From: Rhizobium leguminosarum
GTDB taxonomy: Bacteria > Pseudomonadota > Alphaproteobacteria > Rhizobiales > Rhizobiaceae
NCBI RefSeq assembly: GCF_004123835.1
Contig: NZ_MZMU01000012.1
Span: 620,001-684,000 of the forward strand
Length of the DNA: 64,000 nucleotides
Direction of reading: 5' to 3'
Positions within the stretch are counted from its first letter, which is position 1. The number at the start of each line of letters is the position of its first letter. Below, one piece after another: positions 16,495 through 25,071 of this stretch. The notes under the pieces are model-generated. The model did not search any database. It was not told the origin of the DNA and saw only the letters and a program-made list of their open reading frames with translations. A program made the translations under genes and the position numbers.

Positions 16495-18693
16495 CTAGAT
16501 CAATGCCTCATGCGACAGGCTCGAAACCGACGACTCGAAAACGTCCTTCACGGCGAGCGTGAAATCGTAGCTGGTGACGTTTCCGGCAGCGTCATAGGCT
16601 TCGGCGGTGAAGGTCAGGCTATGGGTGCTTTCGTAGTCGATCGCCGCCTTGGTCTGGATCTTGTTGCCGACGAGTTTGAAGATGCCGTCAGCATCATCCG
16701 TCAGCCGCCATTTTACCGTGCCGCCTTCCGGATCGCGCGCCGAGAGAAGGCCGACCGAGGTGCCGATCGCGATATTCTCGGAGACCGAACTGCGCGAGAA
16801 GGCGAGATTGGTCGGCGCCTGGTTGAGCGGGGCCTCGTTGACGTCGAGCACGTTGATCGTGATGTCCTTCTGGACGGTGACCTTGCCATCGGAAACGGCG
16901 ACCCTAATCGTGTGCGACGTCGTCGTCTCGTAGTCCAAGGCCTTCGAGGTGACGATGCGATTGCCGTTTATCCGGAAATGATCGTCGGCGGCGTCGAGCA
17001 GCGTGTAGGTGAGGGCGTCGCCGTCGGCGTCGCGCGCGCTTAGCAGGCCGACCGTGGTCCAGATCGGCGTGTCTTCGGAGACCGCAGTTTTCGAAAGCTG
17101 AATATTGGTCGGCGCTTTATTGGCGGGCGTGAAGGTTTCCGTAGCGAAATCATAGACGCCATCGGCAAAACGGGCAGATTCGACGTCGATCAACGTATCC
17201 TTGCCTTCCAGGGCGCTGGTCAGGACATGGCTGCCATTGTCGATCGCGAAGGAATAGCTGGCGAAATCGCCGGAGAAAACGGCCATGTCGAGGCCCGCGC
17301 CACCGTCGAAAATATCATCGCCGCGGGTGCTCGTAAACTCGTCGTCTCCGCCGCCTGTTTTGACGTCAATGCCAGAGACATCGCCGCCAACAACAGCGCC
17401 GAGATCCCCCAGCTCGTCGGAAAGATCGAGGTGGGCGCTGTCCGTTAATGACAATAAGACGGGATAGTTATCGGTCGAATTGTTCGCGAAGACGATCTTG
17501 TCGAAGCTTTCGAACTGTGCGGAGGAACCGGCGATCACGTAGCCATACGTTTCAAAGATTTCAACGTTCTTGACCGTAAGACCCGTTAGCGTAGGGGCAC
17601 GCAGAATATCAATCCCGGTACCGCCATCGATCGCTCCGGATAGCACGCCATTGGCTGTCTGCACGATTATGGCGTCGTTACCCTCGCCCGCATCTATGTC
17701 TAAGACTTCTGGGTAAACGCCGAAAGTCTCACCATCGAAGATAGAATCGTCGCCTGCTCCACCCTTGATGACATCCTTCCCGAAGCCGCCGTTGATCTGA
17801 TCGTTACCTTCACCGCCGCTCAGCGCGTCATCTCCACCATAGCCATTGAGAACGTCATCACCGGCGCGGGCATCGAAAACATCACTGCCGTCGGTTCCCT
17901 CTAATCGGTCATTGCCCGCATCCGTCGTCACATTGATACTGGTAACCGCCGCATAGATCTGGACTCCACTAGTACCTAATTTGCCCGAAAGGTCGGCATG
18001 CGCGCTGCTCGACAGCCTCAAGACGATGTCAGAGTCGCTCTGGGCAACAATCTTGTCGATGTTGTCAAATTGTGCGGCCGATCCGGTAACTCCGAGTTCC
18101 CCAGACTCGAGAACCTCGAAATTCTTGATTGTCAGACCCGTCAGAAAGCTGGCTCGCAACGTGTCGGCACCGTCGCCGCCGTCAATAGTTCCAGACACAC
18201 TTGGGTGGATACTGTTTGATAAAATCACGGTGTCATTCCCAACGCCCGCATCAACGTCGAACACCTCAGGGTTAACAGAATAATAAAAACCATCCTCTAT
18301 CGTGTCGTCGCCCGCGCCGCCACGGATGGTATCGTCTCCAAGGCGGCCAAAGAGCTGGTCGCTACCCTCGCCACCAAAAAGGGCGTCATTTCCATCGCCA
18401 CCGTCGATCAAATCGTCTCCGGCTCCACCACTCAGAGTGTCTGCGCCGGCACGACCGAAAATGGTGTCATTGCCGCCGCCTGTTGTGATCGCATTGGCAC
18501 TATCCGAGCCGGACACGTCTGCCGAGACCGAACCCAACTCGTCAACAAGGTCTGCCGTGCTGGAGTCGGAGACTGACAAAGTGACTCTTGCAAGGGGACT
18601 AGTGGCAGAGTAGCGAATTACGTCGTACGCTTCGAACTCAGCGCCGGTCCTTGCAACGTTGCTGCCGTTCGTGTTCAGAATATTCAAAGCCAT
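16495..18693 (-). CDS. RTX/cadherin-like calcium-binding secreted protein, copy 2
   Basis: 732 residues. Two clusters of nonapeptide RTX repeats (for example GGAGDDLIDGGDGNDALFGG and GGEGNDQINGGFGKDVIKGG) bind calcium outside the cell. A recurring module (AHLDLSDELG..., GLTVKN.E..., GS.AQFESFDKIV) lies between them. Two cadherin-like repeats at about residues 510-720 follow (APTNIQLSKTAVSEDTPIW and APTNLAFSRSSVSENIAIG). There is no N-terminal signal peptide; the hydrophobic-ended C-terminus (SLSHEALI) suggests type I secretion. The last third is nearly identical to the upstream paralogue. Probably an adhesion or matrix protein. Confidence 0.88.
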   Translation of the reverse strand: MALNILNTNGSNVARTGAEFEAYDVIRYSATSPLARVTLSVSDSSTADLVDELGSVSADVSGSDSANAITTGGGNDTIFGRAGADTLSGGAGDDLIDGGDGNDALFGGEGSDQLFGRLGDDTIRGGAGDDTIEDGFYYSVNPEVFDVDAGVGNDTVILSNSIHPSVSGTIDGGDGADTLRASFLTGLTIKNFEVLESGELGVTGSAAQFDNIDKIVAQSDSDIVLRLSSSAHADLSGKLGTSGVQIYAAVTSINVTTDAGNDRLEGTDGSDVFDARAGDDVLNGYGGDDALSGGEGNDQINGGFGKDVIKGGAGDDSIFDGETFGVYPEVLDIDAGEGNDAIIVQTANGVLSGAIDGGTGIDILRAPTLTGLTVKNVEIFETYGYVIAGSSAQFESFDKIVFANNSTDNYPVLLSLTDSAHLDLSDELGDLGAVVGGDVSGIDVKTGGGDDEFTSTRGDDIFDGGAGLDMAVFSGDFASYSFAIDNGSHVLTSALEGKDTLIDVESARFADGVYDFATETFTPANKAPTNIQLSKTAVSEDTPIWTTVGLLSARDADGDALTYTLLDAADDHFRINGNRIVTSKALDYETTTSHTIRVAVSDGKVTVQKDITINVLDVNEAPLNQAPTNLAFSRSSVSENIAIGTSVGLLSARDPEGGTVKWRLTDDADGIFKLVGNKIQTKAAIDYESTHSLTFTAEAYDAAGNVTSYDFTLAVKDVFESSVSSLSHEALI

Positions 18694-18777
18694 ATTTTAA
18701 CTTTCCAGAAGATGCATTGCGCTCTGCCAGAACGGATGGTGTCTTTTCTTCCGTTCCCGGTTATGCTCGTTTAAGCG

Positions 18778-18806
18778 GGCGCGCCGACGATTTCTGCCGG
18801 CGCGCC
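18778..18806. other. Hairpin between the two RTX genes
   Basis: GGCGCGCC...GGCGCGCC dyad around a 13-base loop. It lacks a T-run in the direction of the RTX genes, though a TAATTTTT stretch follows on the plus strand. It may attenuate or stabilise a shared transcript; which one cannot be decided here. Confidence 0.45.
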
Positions 18807-18862
18807 TAATTTTTCCGAGCCATTGCGGGAGGTAGGTCTGCTTCGTAATGGCGGTGTTGCGG

Positions 18863-21634
18863 CTAGATCAATACCTCATGCGCCAGCGCAAACGACGGCT
18901 CGAAGACGTCCTTCACAGCCAGAGTAAAATCGTGGCTGGTGACGTTTCCGGCCGCGTCATAGGCTTCGGCGGTGAAGGTCAGGCTGTGGGTGCTTTCGTA
19001 GTCGATCGCAGCCTTTGTCTGGATCTTGTTGCCGACGAGTTTGAAGATGCCGTCCGCATCATCCGTCAGCCGCCATTTAACCGTGCCGCCTTCCGGATCG
19101 CGTGCCGAGAGAAGGCCGACCGAGGTGCCGATCGCGATATTCTCGGAGATCGAGTTGCGCGAGAAGGCGAGATTGGTCGGCGCCTTGTTGACGGGTGCTT
19201 CGTTGACGTCGAGGACGTTGATCGTGATTTCCTTTTCGACCGTGACCTTGCCGTCGGAAACGGCGACCTTGATCGTGTGCGACTTCGCCGTCTCGTAATC
19301 CAAAGCCTTGGAGGTGACGATGCGGTTGCCGTTGATCCGGAAGTGATCGTCGCCGCCGTCGAGCAGCGTATAGGTGACGGCATCGCCATCGGCGTCGCGG
19401 GCACTGAGCAGGCCGACCGTGGTCCAGATCGGGGTGTCCTCGGAGAGAGCGGTTTTCGAGAGCTGGATGTTGGTCGGCGCGTTATTGGTGCTCGTGAAGG
19501 TTCCCGTGGCGAATTCATAGACGCCGTCGGCAAAACGGGCGAATTCGACGTCGGTCAGGATATCCTCAGCGTCCTGCCCGCCCAGGCTGCTCACGATGTG
19601 GGATTCGTTGTCGTAGCGGTAGCCGAGTATATAGTCGGCGAACTTAGCGGAGAAGACCGCCGTGTCGGTGCCGGCGCCGCCATCGATGATGTCGTAGCCG
19701 CCGCCGCCCTCGAAAATGTCGTTGCCGTCGGTGCCCGTAAACTCGTCGTCGCCCCCGCCGGCCTTGACGTCAATGCTGGAGCCATAGCCGGTGATAAAAG
19801 CTCCGTGGTCTCCCAGCTCATCGGAAAGATCGAGGTGGGCGCTGTCCGTGATTGCCAGTGAGGGGCGAGAAACAACGTCGAACGGATTGATCGACCCGAC
19901 AATGCTATTAAAGCTTTCGAACTGCACGCTCGAACCGGCAACCTGAAATCTTGCAGTGTCGAGGACTTCGATGTTCTCGATCGTCAGGCCTCTCAGATCG
20001 GGTGCTTGCAGCGTATCAAATCCGTCACCGCCATTGATTGTTCCGGAAATCAACGGAGCGAATGGCTGCACAATAACGACATCGCTGCCATCGCCGGCGT
20101 CGATGTTCAAGACTTCCGGCACGAGTCCGAGATCCGGAGAGAAGTTGCCAACATCACCGTCGGTGATCGTATCGTTGCCGGCGCCGCCTCTGATGACATC
20201 ATTCCCGCCGTCTCCGAAGATCTGGTCATTGCCGGCGCTGCCATTCAGCTTGTCATTGCCAGAACCGCCATGGAGATGATCGTTTCCGGCGCCGCCGTTC
20301 AGCGTGTCTGCGCCGTCACCGCCGGAGATGGTGTCGTTGCCTGCGCCCGTCGTAATTGTATCGTCGCCACTCGAACCCCTCACATTGGCGGAGCCCGAGC
20401 CCAGTTCGTCGGAAAGGTCTACCGTTCCGGAATCCGAGATGACCAGGGTGGCCGCGACGAGGGGATTGAGCTCGGAGTGGCGAATGACGTCGTAAGCTTC
20501 GAACTCCGCGCCGGTCTTGGTGATCACGGCGCCGTTCGTCTCCAGTATATTCAAAGGAATACCCGGCTCGGTACTATCGACGGTGAAAGTTCCGGTGGCG
20601 AAATCGTAGACACCATCGGCAAAGCGCGCGAACTCGACGTCTTTCAGCGTATCCGTGCCTTCCAGCGCGCTCGTCACGATGCTGTTGAAATTTTCCAGGG
20701 AAAGGGAATAGTCGGCAAAATTGCCGGCGAAAACAGCTGTGTCGGTGCCGCCGCCGCCATCGATCTCGTCGTCGCCGGCGCCGCCGGTCAATTTGTCATT
20801 GCCGTCCATGCCGGCGAAGTAGTCATTGCCGCCGCTCCCGTCGAAAATGTCATTGACGTCGCTGCCCTCGAGTACATCGTCGCCGCCGCCGGTCTTGACG
20901 TCAACGCCGGAGGGATTGTTCCAGTCCCAGATATGAGCTCGGCGGTCCGCCAGCTCGTCGGAAAGATCGAGGTGGGCGCTGTCCGTCACCTCCAAAGAGG
21001 CGAAGGAGTTGAGGAACGGATCTGTCGACCCGAGGATCTTATCAAAGCTTTCGAACTGCGCGCTCGAACCCCTAACCGTGTCTGGCCAGGTTTGAAGGAC
21101 CTCGATGTTCTTGATCGTCAGACCGTCAAGTGACGAGGTTTGCAGCGTATCGATTCCGGCGCCGCCATCGACTGTTCCTGAAATCAGTGGATTGTATCTC
21201 TCCACGACTATGGAATCGTCGCCGTCACCGGCGTCGATGTCGGTGAGTTGCTGCTGCTCGCCCGTTCCCGGCCAGGGGATGCCACCGTCAAAAATTGTAT
21301 CGTTACCGCCACCGCCGATCAATTTGTCGTTGCCGCTACCACCACTGATCACATCGTCGCCGGCGCCGCCGTTCAGCGTGTCATTGCCGTCGTTGCCTGA
21401 GATGGTATCGTTGCCCGCGCCCGTCGTGATCACACTGCCGTAGTAAGAGCCCATCACGTGTGCAGAGACGGAGCCCAGCTCGTCGGCCAGATCTGCCACG
21501 CCGGAACCTGAAACGGCGAGGGTGACGGCGGCGAGAGGATTGGCTTCGGAGTTGCGAATAACATCGTACGCTTCGAACTCAGCGCCGGTCTTGGTAACTG
21601 TGGCGCCGTTCGTGTCCAGAATATTGAGGGCCAT
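18863..21634 (-). CDS. RTX/cadherin-like calcium-binding secreted protein, copy 1
   Basis: 923 residues. The N-terminal module (MALNILDTNGATVTKTGAEF EAYDVIR..., RTX block, AHLDLSDEL block) is repeated inside the same protein from about residue 355 (IPLNILETNGAVITKTGAEF), so the protein holds two modules plus the two C-terminal cadherin-like repeats. RTX nonapeptides of GGxGxD type are abundant and calcium-binding is expected. No signal peptide; the C-terminus (FALAHEVLI) matches its paralogue and suggests type I export. No ABC/HlyD exporter genes are nearby. First gene of the pair, 169 bases before the second. Confidence 0.88.
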   Translation of the reverse strand: MALNILDTNGATVTKTGAEFEAYDVIRNSEANPLAAVTLAVSGSGVADLADELGSVSAHVMGSYYGSVITTGAGNDTISGNDGNDTLNGGAGDDVISGGSGNDKLIGGGGNDTIFDGGIPWPGTGEQQQLTDIDAGDGDDSIVVERYNPLISGTVDGGAGIDTLQTSSLDGLTIKNIEVLQTWPDTVRGSSAQFESFDKILGSTDPFLNSFASLEVTDSAHLDLSDELADRRAHIWDWNNPSGVDVKTGGGDDVLEGSDVNDIFDGSGGNDYFAGMDGNDKLTGGAGDDEIDGGGGTDTAVFAGNFADYSLSLENFNSIVTSALEGTDTLKDVEFARFADGVYDFATGTFTVDSTEPGIPLNILETNGAVITKTGAEFEAYDVIRHSELNPLVAATLVISDSGTVDLSDELGSGSANVRGSSGDDTITTGAGNDTISGGDGADTLNGGAGNDHLHGGSGNDKLNGSAGNDQIFGDGGNDVIRGGAGNDTITDGDVGNFSPDLGLVPEVLNIDAGDGSDVVIVQPFAPLISGTINGGDGFDTLQAPDLRGLTIENIEVLDTARFQVAGSSVQFESFNSIVGSINPFDVVSRPSLAITDSAHLDLSDELGDHGAFITGYGSSIDVKAGGGDDEFTGTDGNDIFEGGGGYDIIDGGAGTDTAVFSAKFADYILGYRYDNESHIVSSLGGQDAEDILTDVEFARFADGVYEFATGTFTSTNNAPTNIQLSKTALSEDTPIWTTVGLLSARDADGDAVTYTLLDGGDDHFRINGNRIVTSKALDYETAKSHTIKVAVSDGKVTVEKEITINVLDVNEAPVNKAPTNLAFSRNSISENIAIGTSVGLLSARDPEGGTVKWRLTDDADGIFKLVGNKIQTKAAIDYESTHSLTFTAEAYDAAGNVTSHDFTLAVKDVFEPSFALAHEVLI

Positions 21635-21972
21635 ATTAAACTTTCCAAAAGATGCGTTGTATTCTGTAAAACGAGGAATCTTAGAAGAACTGTTCTTACT
21701 GGTTCAACGGACGACAACCCTTTGGGGATCTATGCCAATCCGCAACTAATTTTTCAATGGGTAATTGTGTTTTTTTATTGCTTTCTTAACGGAAAAGTAA
21801 GCTTAAACACCAGGTTACGAATTGGAATTAGAGAACTCTTGGTGATATTTTAGTCTTTTAAATTATATTAAATTCCCGGAATAGCTGTGGGAAAACTGGC
21901 TTTGAGCCGGTCTGCTTCAACATTGCCGTTGACCGTCATTGTTTTGGAGTGCTTCGAGCGCGGCCGCCGGCT
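21635..21972. other. AT-rich intergenic region upstream of the RTX pair
   Basis: Distinctly AT-rich (for example around 21750-21890, with TTTTTTATTG and AATTATATTAAATT). It probably holds the promoter of the RTX genes and could be silenced or bent DNA. No specific hexamers are called, and no coding sequence is seen. Confidence 0.45.
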
Positions 21973-22359
21973 TTACGCCAGCTTGATGAGGCCTGCTTCC
22001 GTGGGTCTGAAGCCGCAGGCGCGGTAGAGGCCGGTCAGGTGCGGTTCGAAATCGACATGCAACCACTCTGCGCCCCGGTCCCTCGCAACCCGCGTCGCTT
22101 CCCTGACCAGCTGCGTGGCGATTCCCTGCCGCTGCATGTCGGGATGCACCGATGTATCGAGGATGAAGGCATGGATGCCGCCATCCCAGGCGACATTGAC
22201 GAAGCCGGCGAGCCGGCCGTCCTGATAGGCGCCGATATGGGCGAGGCTGCGGGACAGGATGGCGGTAAAATCGCGGTTGTGCGGGCTGCCCCAGGCGGCG
22301 GAAAAGAGGGCGTTCAGTTCGGCGGCGGGCGGGAAGGGGTCGATGCGCAGGTCCAGCAT
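21973..22359 (-). CDS. GNAT-family N-acetyltransferase
   Basis: 128 residues from MLDLRIDPFPPAAELNALF, preceded by GGAAGGGA. The GNAT core is clear: GAYQDGRLAGFVNVAWDG, FILDTSVHPDMQRQGIATQL (acetyl-CoA loop QRQGIA) and WLHVDFEPHLTGLYRACGF. A longer start at 22422 overlaps the stop of the upstream gene by four bases (ATGA) and would add 21 unrelated residues; coupling makes it possible, but the decayed copy at 23580-23698 also begins at the MLDL/MPDL position, which supports the shorter form. Acceptor unknown. Confidence 0.87.
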   Translation of the reverse strand: MLDLRIDPFPPAAELNALFSAAWGSPHNRDFTAILSRSLAHIGAYQDGRLAGFVNVAWDGGIHAFILDTSVHPDMQRQGIATQLVREATRVARDRGAEWLHVDFEPHLTGLYRACGFRPTEAGLIKLA

Positions 22360-22418
22360 GGGCGGTTCCCTTCCTTCAGTGGGCATGGAGGTCTTCCAGG
22401 GCGGGCGACGTTGCAGGC

Positions 22419-23360
22419 TCATTCCGTCACAGTGACGAGCCGGCCGTCGCGCCGCTCGAAAATCCTGTCGGAGAGAAAGTCGACGCCGCGGTGTTTCGCC
22501 ATGTCGATCAGCTGCCGGGCCGTGATCAGCGCGGATGGCACTTTTCGGTCGATTACGGCGACTTCGTCGCGCTGGCGCAGGATCAGGAAGGCGCCATCCG
22601 GGAAATTCTTGTCCACCATCGCCCAGAATTCATCCGTCAGCACGATGGCCGGCGTCAGCGGCGGGTTGTCGTCGATCCGGTAGGCGATCGTGTGATCGTT
22701 GACCCGTTCTTCCTGGAGCTTCGTCATTTCCCGCAGAATATTCCCCTGTGCGGCCTGGCGGATTTCGGCGACGGAGCGTTCGCCGAGATCGGCGCGCGAG
22801 AGCCCGATCAGGCTCTGCGGCGTGTCCAGCTGCAAGACGATCGCCACGTCGCCGGCAAGTTCCTCCGCCAGGGACGTAGCCGCATCCTGCTCATTCCCAG
22901 GCTGCCGGAAGCGGATATTGGCGAAAACATGCTGCAGGTCGAGCTCCGGCCTGCGGACCGTGACGAGAACGCTCTGCACGAGGTTTTCGATGGCGGCCTC
23001 GCGGTCCAGATCGTTGCGGAGCGTATAAAGCCTGCCGTAGATATTGGTGATATCGACCGTCCCCGTTATGGCTTCGCTTCCGCCATTGGCAAATCGCACC
23101 CGGAGAACGGCGGGGTCTGCGGGATCGGTCGTAACCTCTTCGACCTCGGGCTCGCTGCGCAGGCGCGCGGCAACGGCGTCGCGCAGCTGCGCCAGCGTTT
23201 CGGGCGGCGTGGTAGAGATGGGCTGCGCTTCGGAGCGGAGGCCTATTTTCGAGAGAAGGGTCTTGAACATGTCGGCGTTTCCCTGATGTGTCGTGTCCGC
23301 ATAAGCTGCCGCCGGCGTGAGGATCAAGGCGAGGCAGGCTGAAAGACTGATGATCCGCAT
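22419..23360 (-). CDS. Secreted DUF1444-like protein
   Basis: 313 residues from MRIISLSACLALILTPAAAYA, a signal peptide. The mature protein has a pattern (VEEVTTDPADPAVLRVRFAN, ITNIYGRLYTLRNDLDREAAIENLVQSVL, and PLTPAIVLTDEFWAMVDKNF) that resembles the DUF1444/YtpQ group, of unknown function. The open frame reaches 90 codons further upstream through the decayed acetyltransferase copy, so the start at the signal peptide is preferred. Its stop overlaps the optional long start of the GNAT gene downstream. The family call is moderate. Confidence 0.65.
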   Translation of the reverse strand: MRIISLSACLALILTPAAAYADTTHQGNADMFKTLLSKIGLRSEAQPISTTPPETLAQLRDAVAARLRSEPEVEEVTTDPADPAVLRVRFANGGSEAITGTVDITNIYGRLYTLRNDLDREAAIENLVQSVLVTVRRPELDLQHVFANIRFRQPGNEQDAATSLAEELAGDVAIVLQLDTPQSLIGLSRADLGERSVAEIRQAAQGNILREMTKLQEERVNDHTIAYRIDDNPPLTPAIVLTDEFWAMVDKNFPDGAFLILRQRDEVAVIDRKVPSALITARQLIDMAKHRGVDFLSDRIFERRDGRLVTVTE

Positions 23361-23579
23361 GCTGGGCACCGGCGCCGGCGAAAGAGGCGGCAACCGTCCG
23401 GCCGCCGGCCGAAGCGCGTTGCGGCGAACCGGAATCACGCGGCGCGTTTCAAGCGTTCGTTCATGCATGTCCCCCGAAGCCGCCGCAGCGGCCGGCCGCC
23501 AGCAGAAGCTAGGGCAAAGCTGTTGCCGATCAATGACGGATGCTGCGCATCGGTCGGAAGAGGGCGGCGGTCTTCTACC

Positions 23580-23698
23580 GGGCGAGGCTACGGGACAGGA
23601 CGCGGGTGAAGTCGCGCGGGGCGGGCGTCCCAAGCGGCGGACCAGAGGGTGTTGAGTTCGGCGGCGGCGGGGAAGGGGTCGATGCGGAGGTCTGGCAT
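23580..23698 (-). pseudogene. Truncated, frameshifted copy of the GNAT gene
   Basis: The minus strand reads MPDLRIDPFPAAAELNTLWS AAWD, almost the same as the first 23 residues of the intact GNAT at 21973-22359. After a shift in frame the next residues (RDFTRVLSRSLA) also match (RDFTAILSRSLA). Similarity then stops abruptly. It is therefore a 5' remnant of a duplicated acetyltransferase, lying upstream of the DUF1444-like gene. Confidence 0.8.
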
Positions 23699-24131
23699 GG
23701 GCACATCTCTTTGGGATTCAGGCGAAAATGCGCTTACGCTTACGCAGCACCCCTTCTATCCGCCTGCAAGGGTGGTGTTCCAATCCCGCTCACCGCGCCC
23801 GCCGGCGCCCCGCCCAGTGGAACGCTCCGGCATCGCATCATCGACGGAATGAGGACGGCCGGGGCTGCCGGCACCGGCTTTATTGCTTGGTGGGCGCTGA
23901 CTTAGCCCAACGCACGCCCCATTGCTGTGCATGTCACTGTGCTAAGTGGGTAAGGTTTGTATTGGAACTGGCGGTCTGGAGCGAATCCAAACAAGCTTAT
24001 CGCGTAAGCTTTGCCAAAATATTGTTCCATGGATGCTGCTAGTTGGCTGGGATGAGGTTGAGCTTCGATCTGGCGGGACGTGAGTGGTACACTTGAGCGG
24101 CCGAGGCTTTTCCTGTGGCGGGATCGAAAAA
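23699..24131. other. Intergenic region
   Basis: Nothing convincing is coded here. Base composition falls from GC-rich to AT-rich near 23950, which marks the left border of the AT-rich island holding the interrupted HEPN-like gene. Confidence 0.45.
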
Positions 24132-25010
24132 ATGCGAAAACCCATATTCACTATGCAAAGTATATCTAACCATGGGACGTCGAATCCTATCGTTGCTCGA
24201 CTTGGGCTTCAGAGTATAGAATTGCTGAAATGGGTGGATATTAGTGATGTAGAAAGAGATGATGCCTCATCTCTGATATTTGAATTGCATAAAAAATTGT
24301 TGCGCTGTCATGACTGCCTAGAAAAATTAAAAGAAAATGATCGAGCTGCAATTGCGGGAATAAGGAATATCTTTGGGAATGGTGCGATGGCCATCCCTTA
24401 CCTGATAAACTTACAGGACGAGGTCGAAAATTTTCTGATGGTAGCTAAGCAGTATCTTCGAGATATCGTTGCACCGATCAACAAAATTTATCGAGAAAAT
24501 CTAAATGAAGATTCGTCTATTTTCTGGGACAAGAAAGGTCTGGCTAGCAAAGCCGAAGCATGGGCATAATGCAATTATGGTTCGGGGCATCGCCTTACGC
24601 AGATGTTTCGGGCCGATGCGACATGGATTGCAGAGCTAGTTAAACGTCGAAATGCCATGGAGCATCCTGGGGGCCACTCCGGCTCCCTCATACTTCAAAA
24701 TTACCGTGTTGTCGGGCCGACTATTGCTTCGCCGTGCTGGAGACGAGACGTCAACGGACAGCATGGGCAGTCTTCGTTGATTCTGCCCGACTTAGAGCTA
24801 GCGTTAACTCGCTTGCTGGAATTTGGGGAGGAGATTGTTGCGCAATGCGTACTAACTCGACCAATCCATGAGCATTTCACGATATATGAAATACCGCTTG
24901 AAAAGCGCAGTCCAGAGAATCCCGCGCGATTTAAAGTCGGGCCGGACACCTTTCTGCTCGAACGTCTCGCAGAGGCAGAAGGCGCCATGGAAAAGCCAAA
25001 GCAAAAATAG
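24132..25010 (+). pseudogene. HEPN-like gene interrupted by one in-frame TAA
   Basis: Two halves lie in the same frame: MRKPIFTMQSISNHG...SKAEAWA, then TAA at 24567-24569, then CNYGSGHRLTQMFRADATWI to the end. Removing the single stop (a CAA to TAA change would do it) gives a continuous 292-residue protein. The second half carries KRRNAMEHPGGHSG, which fits the R-x4-H motif (RNAMEH) of HEPN-type RNases; the first half is helical. The segment is clearly AT-richer than its surroundings, which suggests horizontal gain. The function is unknown; the HEPN call is tentative. A reinitiating second half from the ATG at 24603 is possible. Confidence 0.6.
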
Positions 25011-25071
25011 GTGCCAGAAGCCGCAGACAGTCGCTTATGCACTGGTCGGCTGCTGCGGCAGCATTTGAATC

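Noticed and set aside
18848..21133. Long plus-strand frames across the RTX genes
   Set aside because: Shadows of repetitive GGxGxD codons read on the other strand; the minus-strand frames have clear RTX and cadherin repeats.
23738..23870. Possible CRISPR-like or repeat structure
   Set aside because: Only scattered GC-rich motifs without regular spacing; no array.
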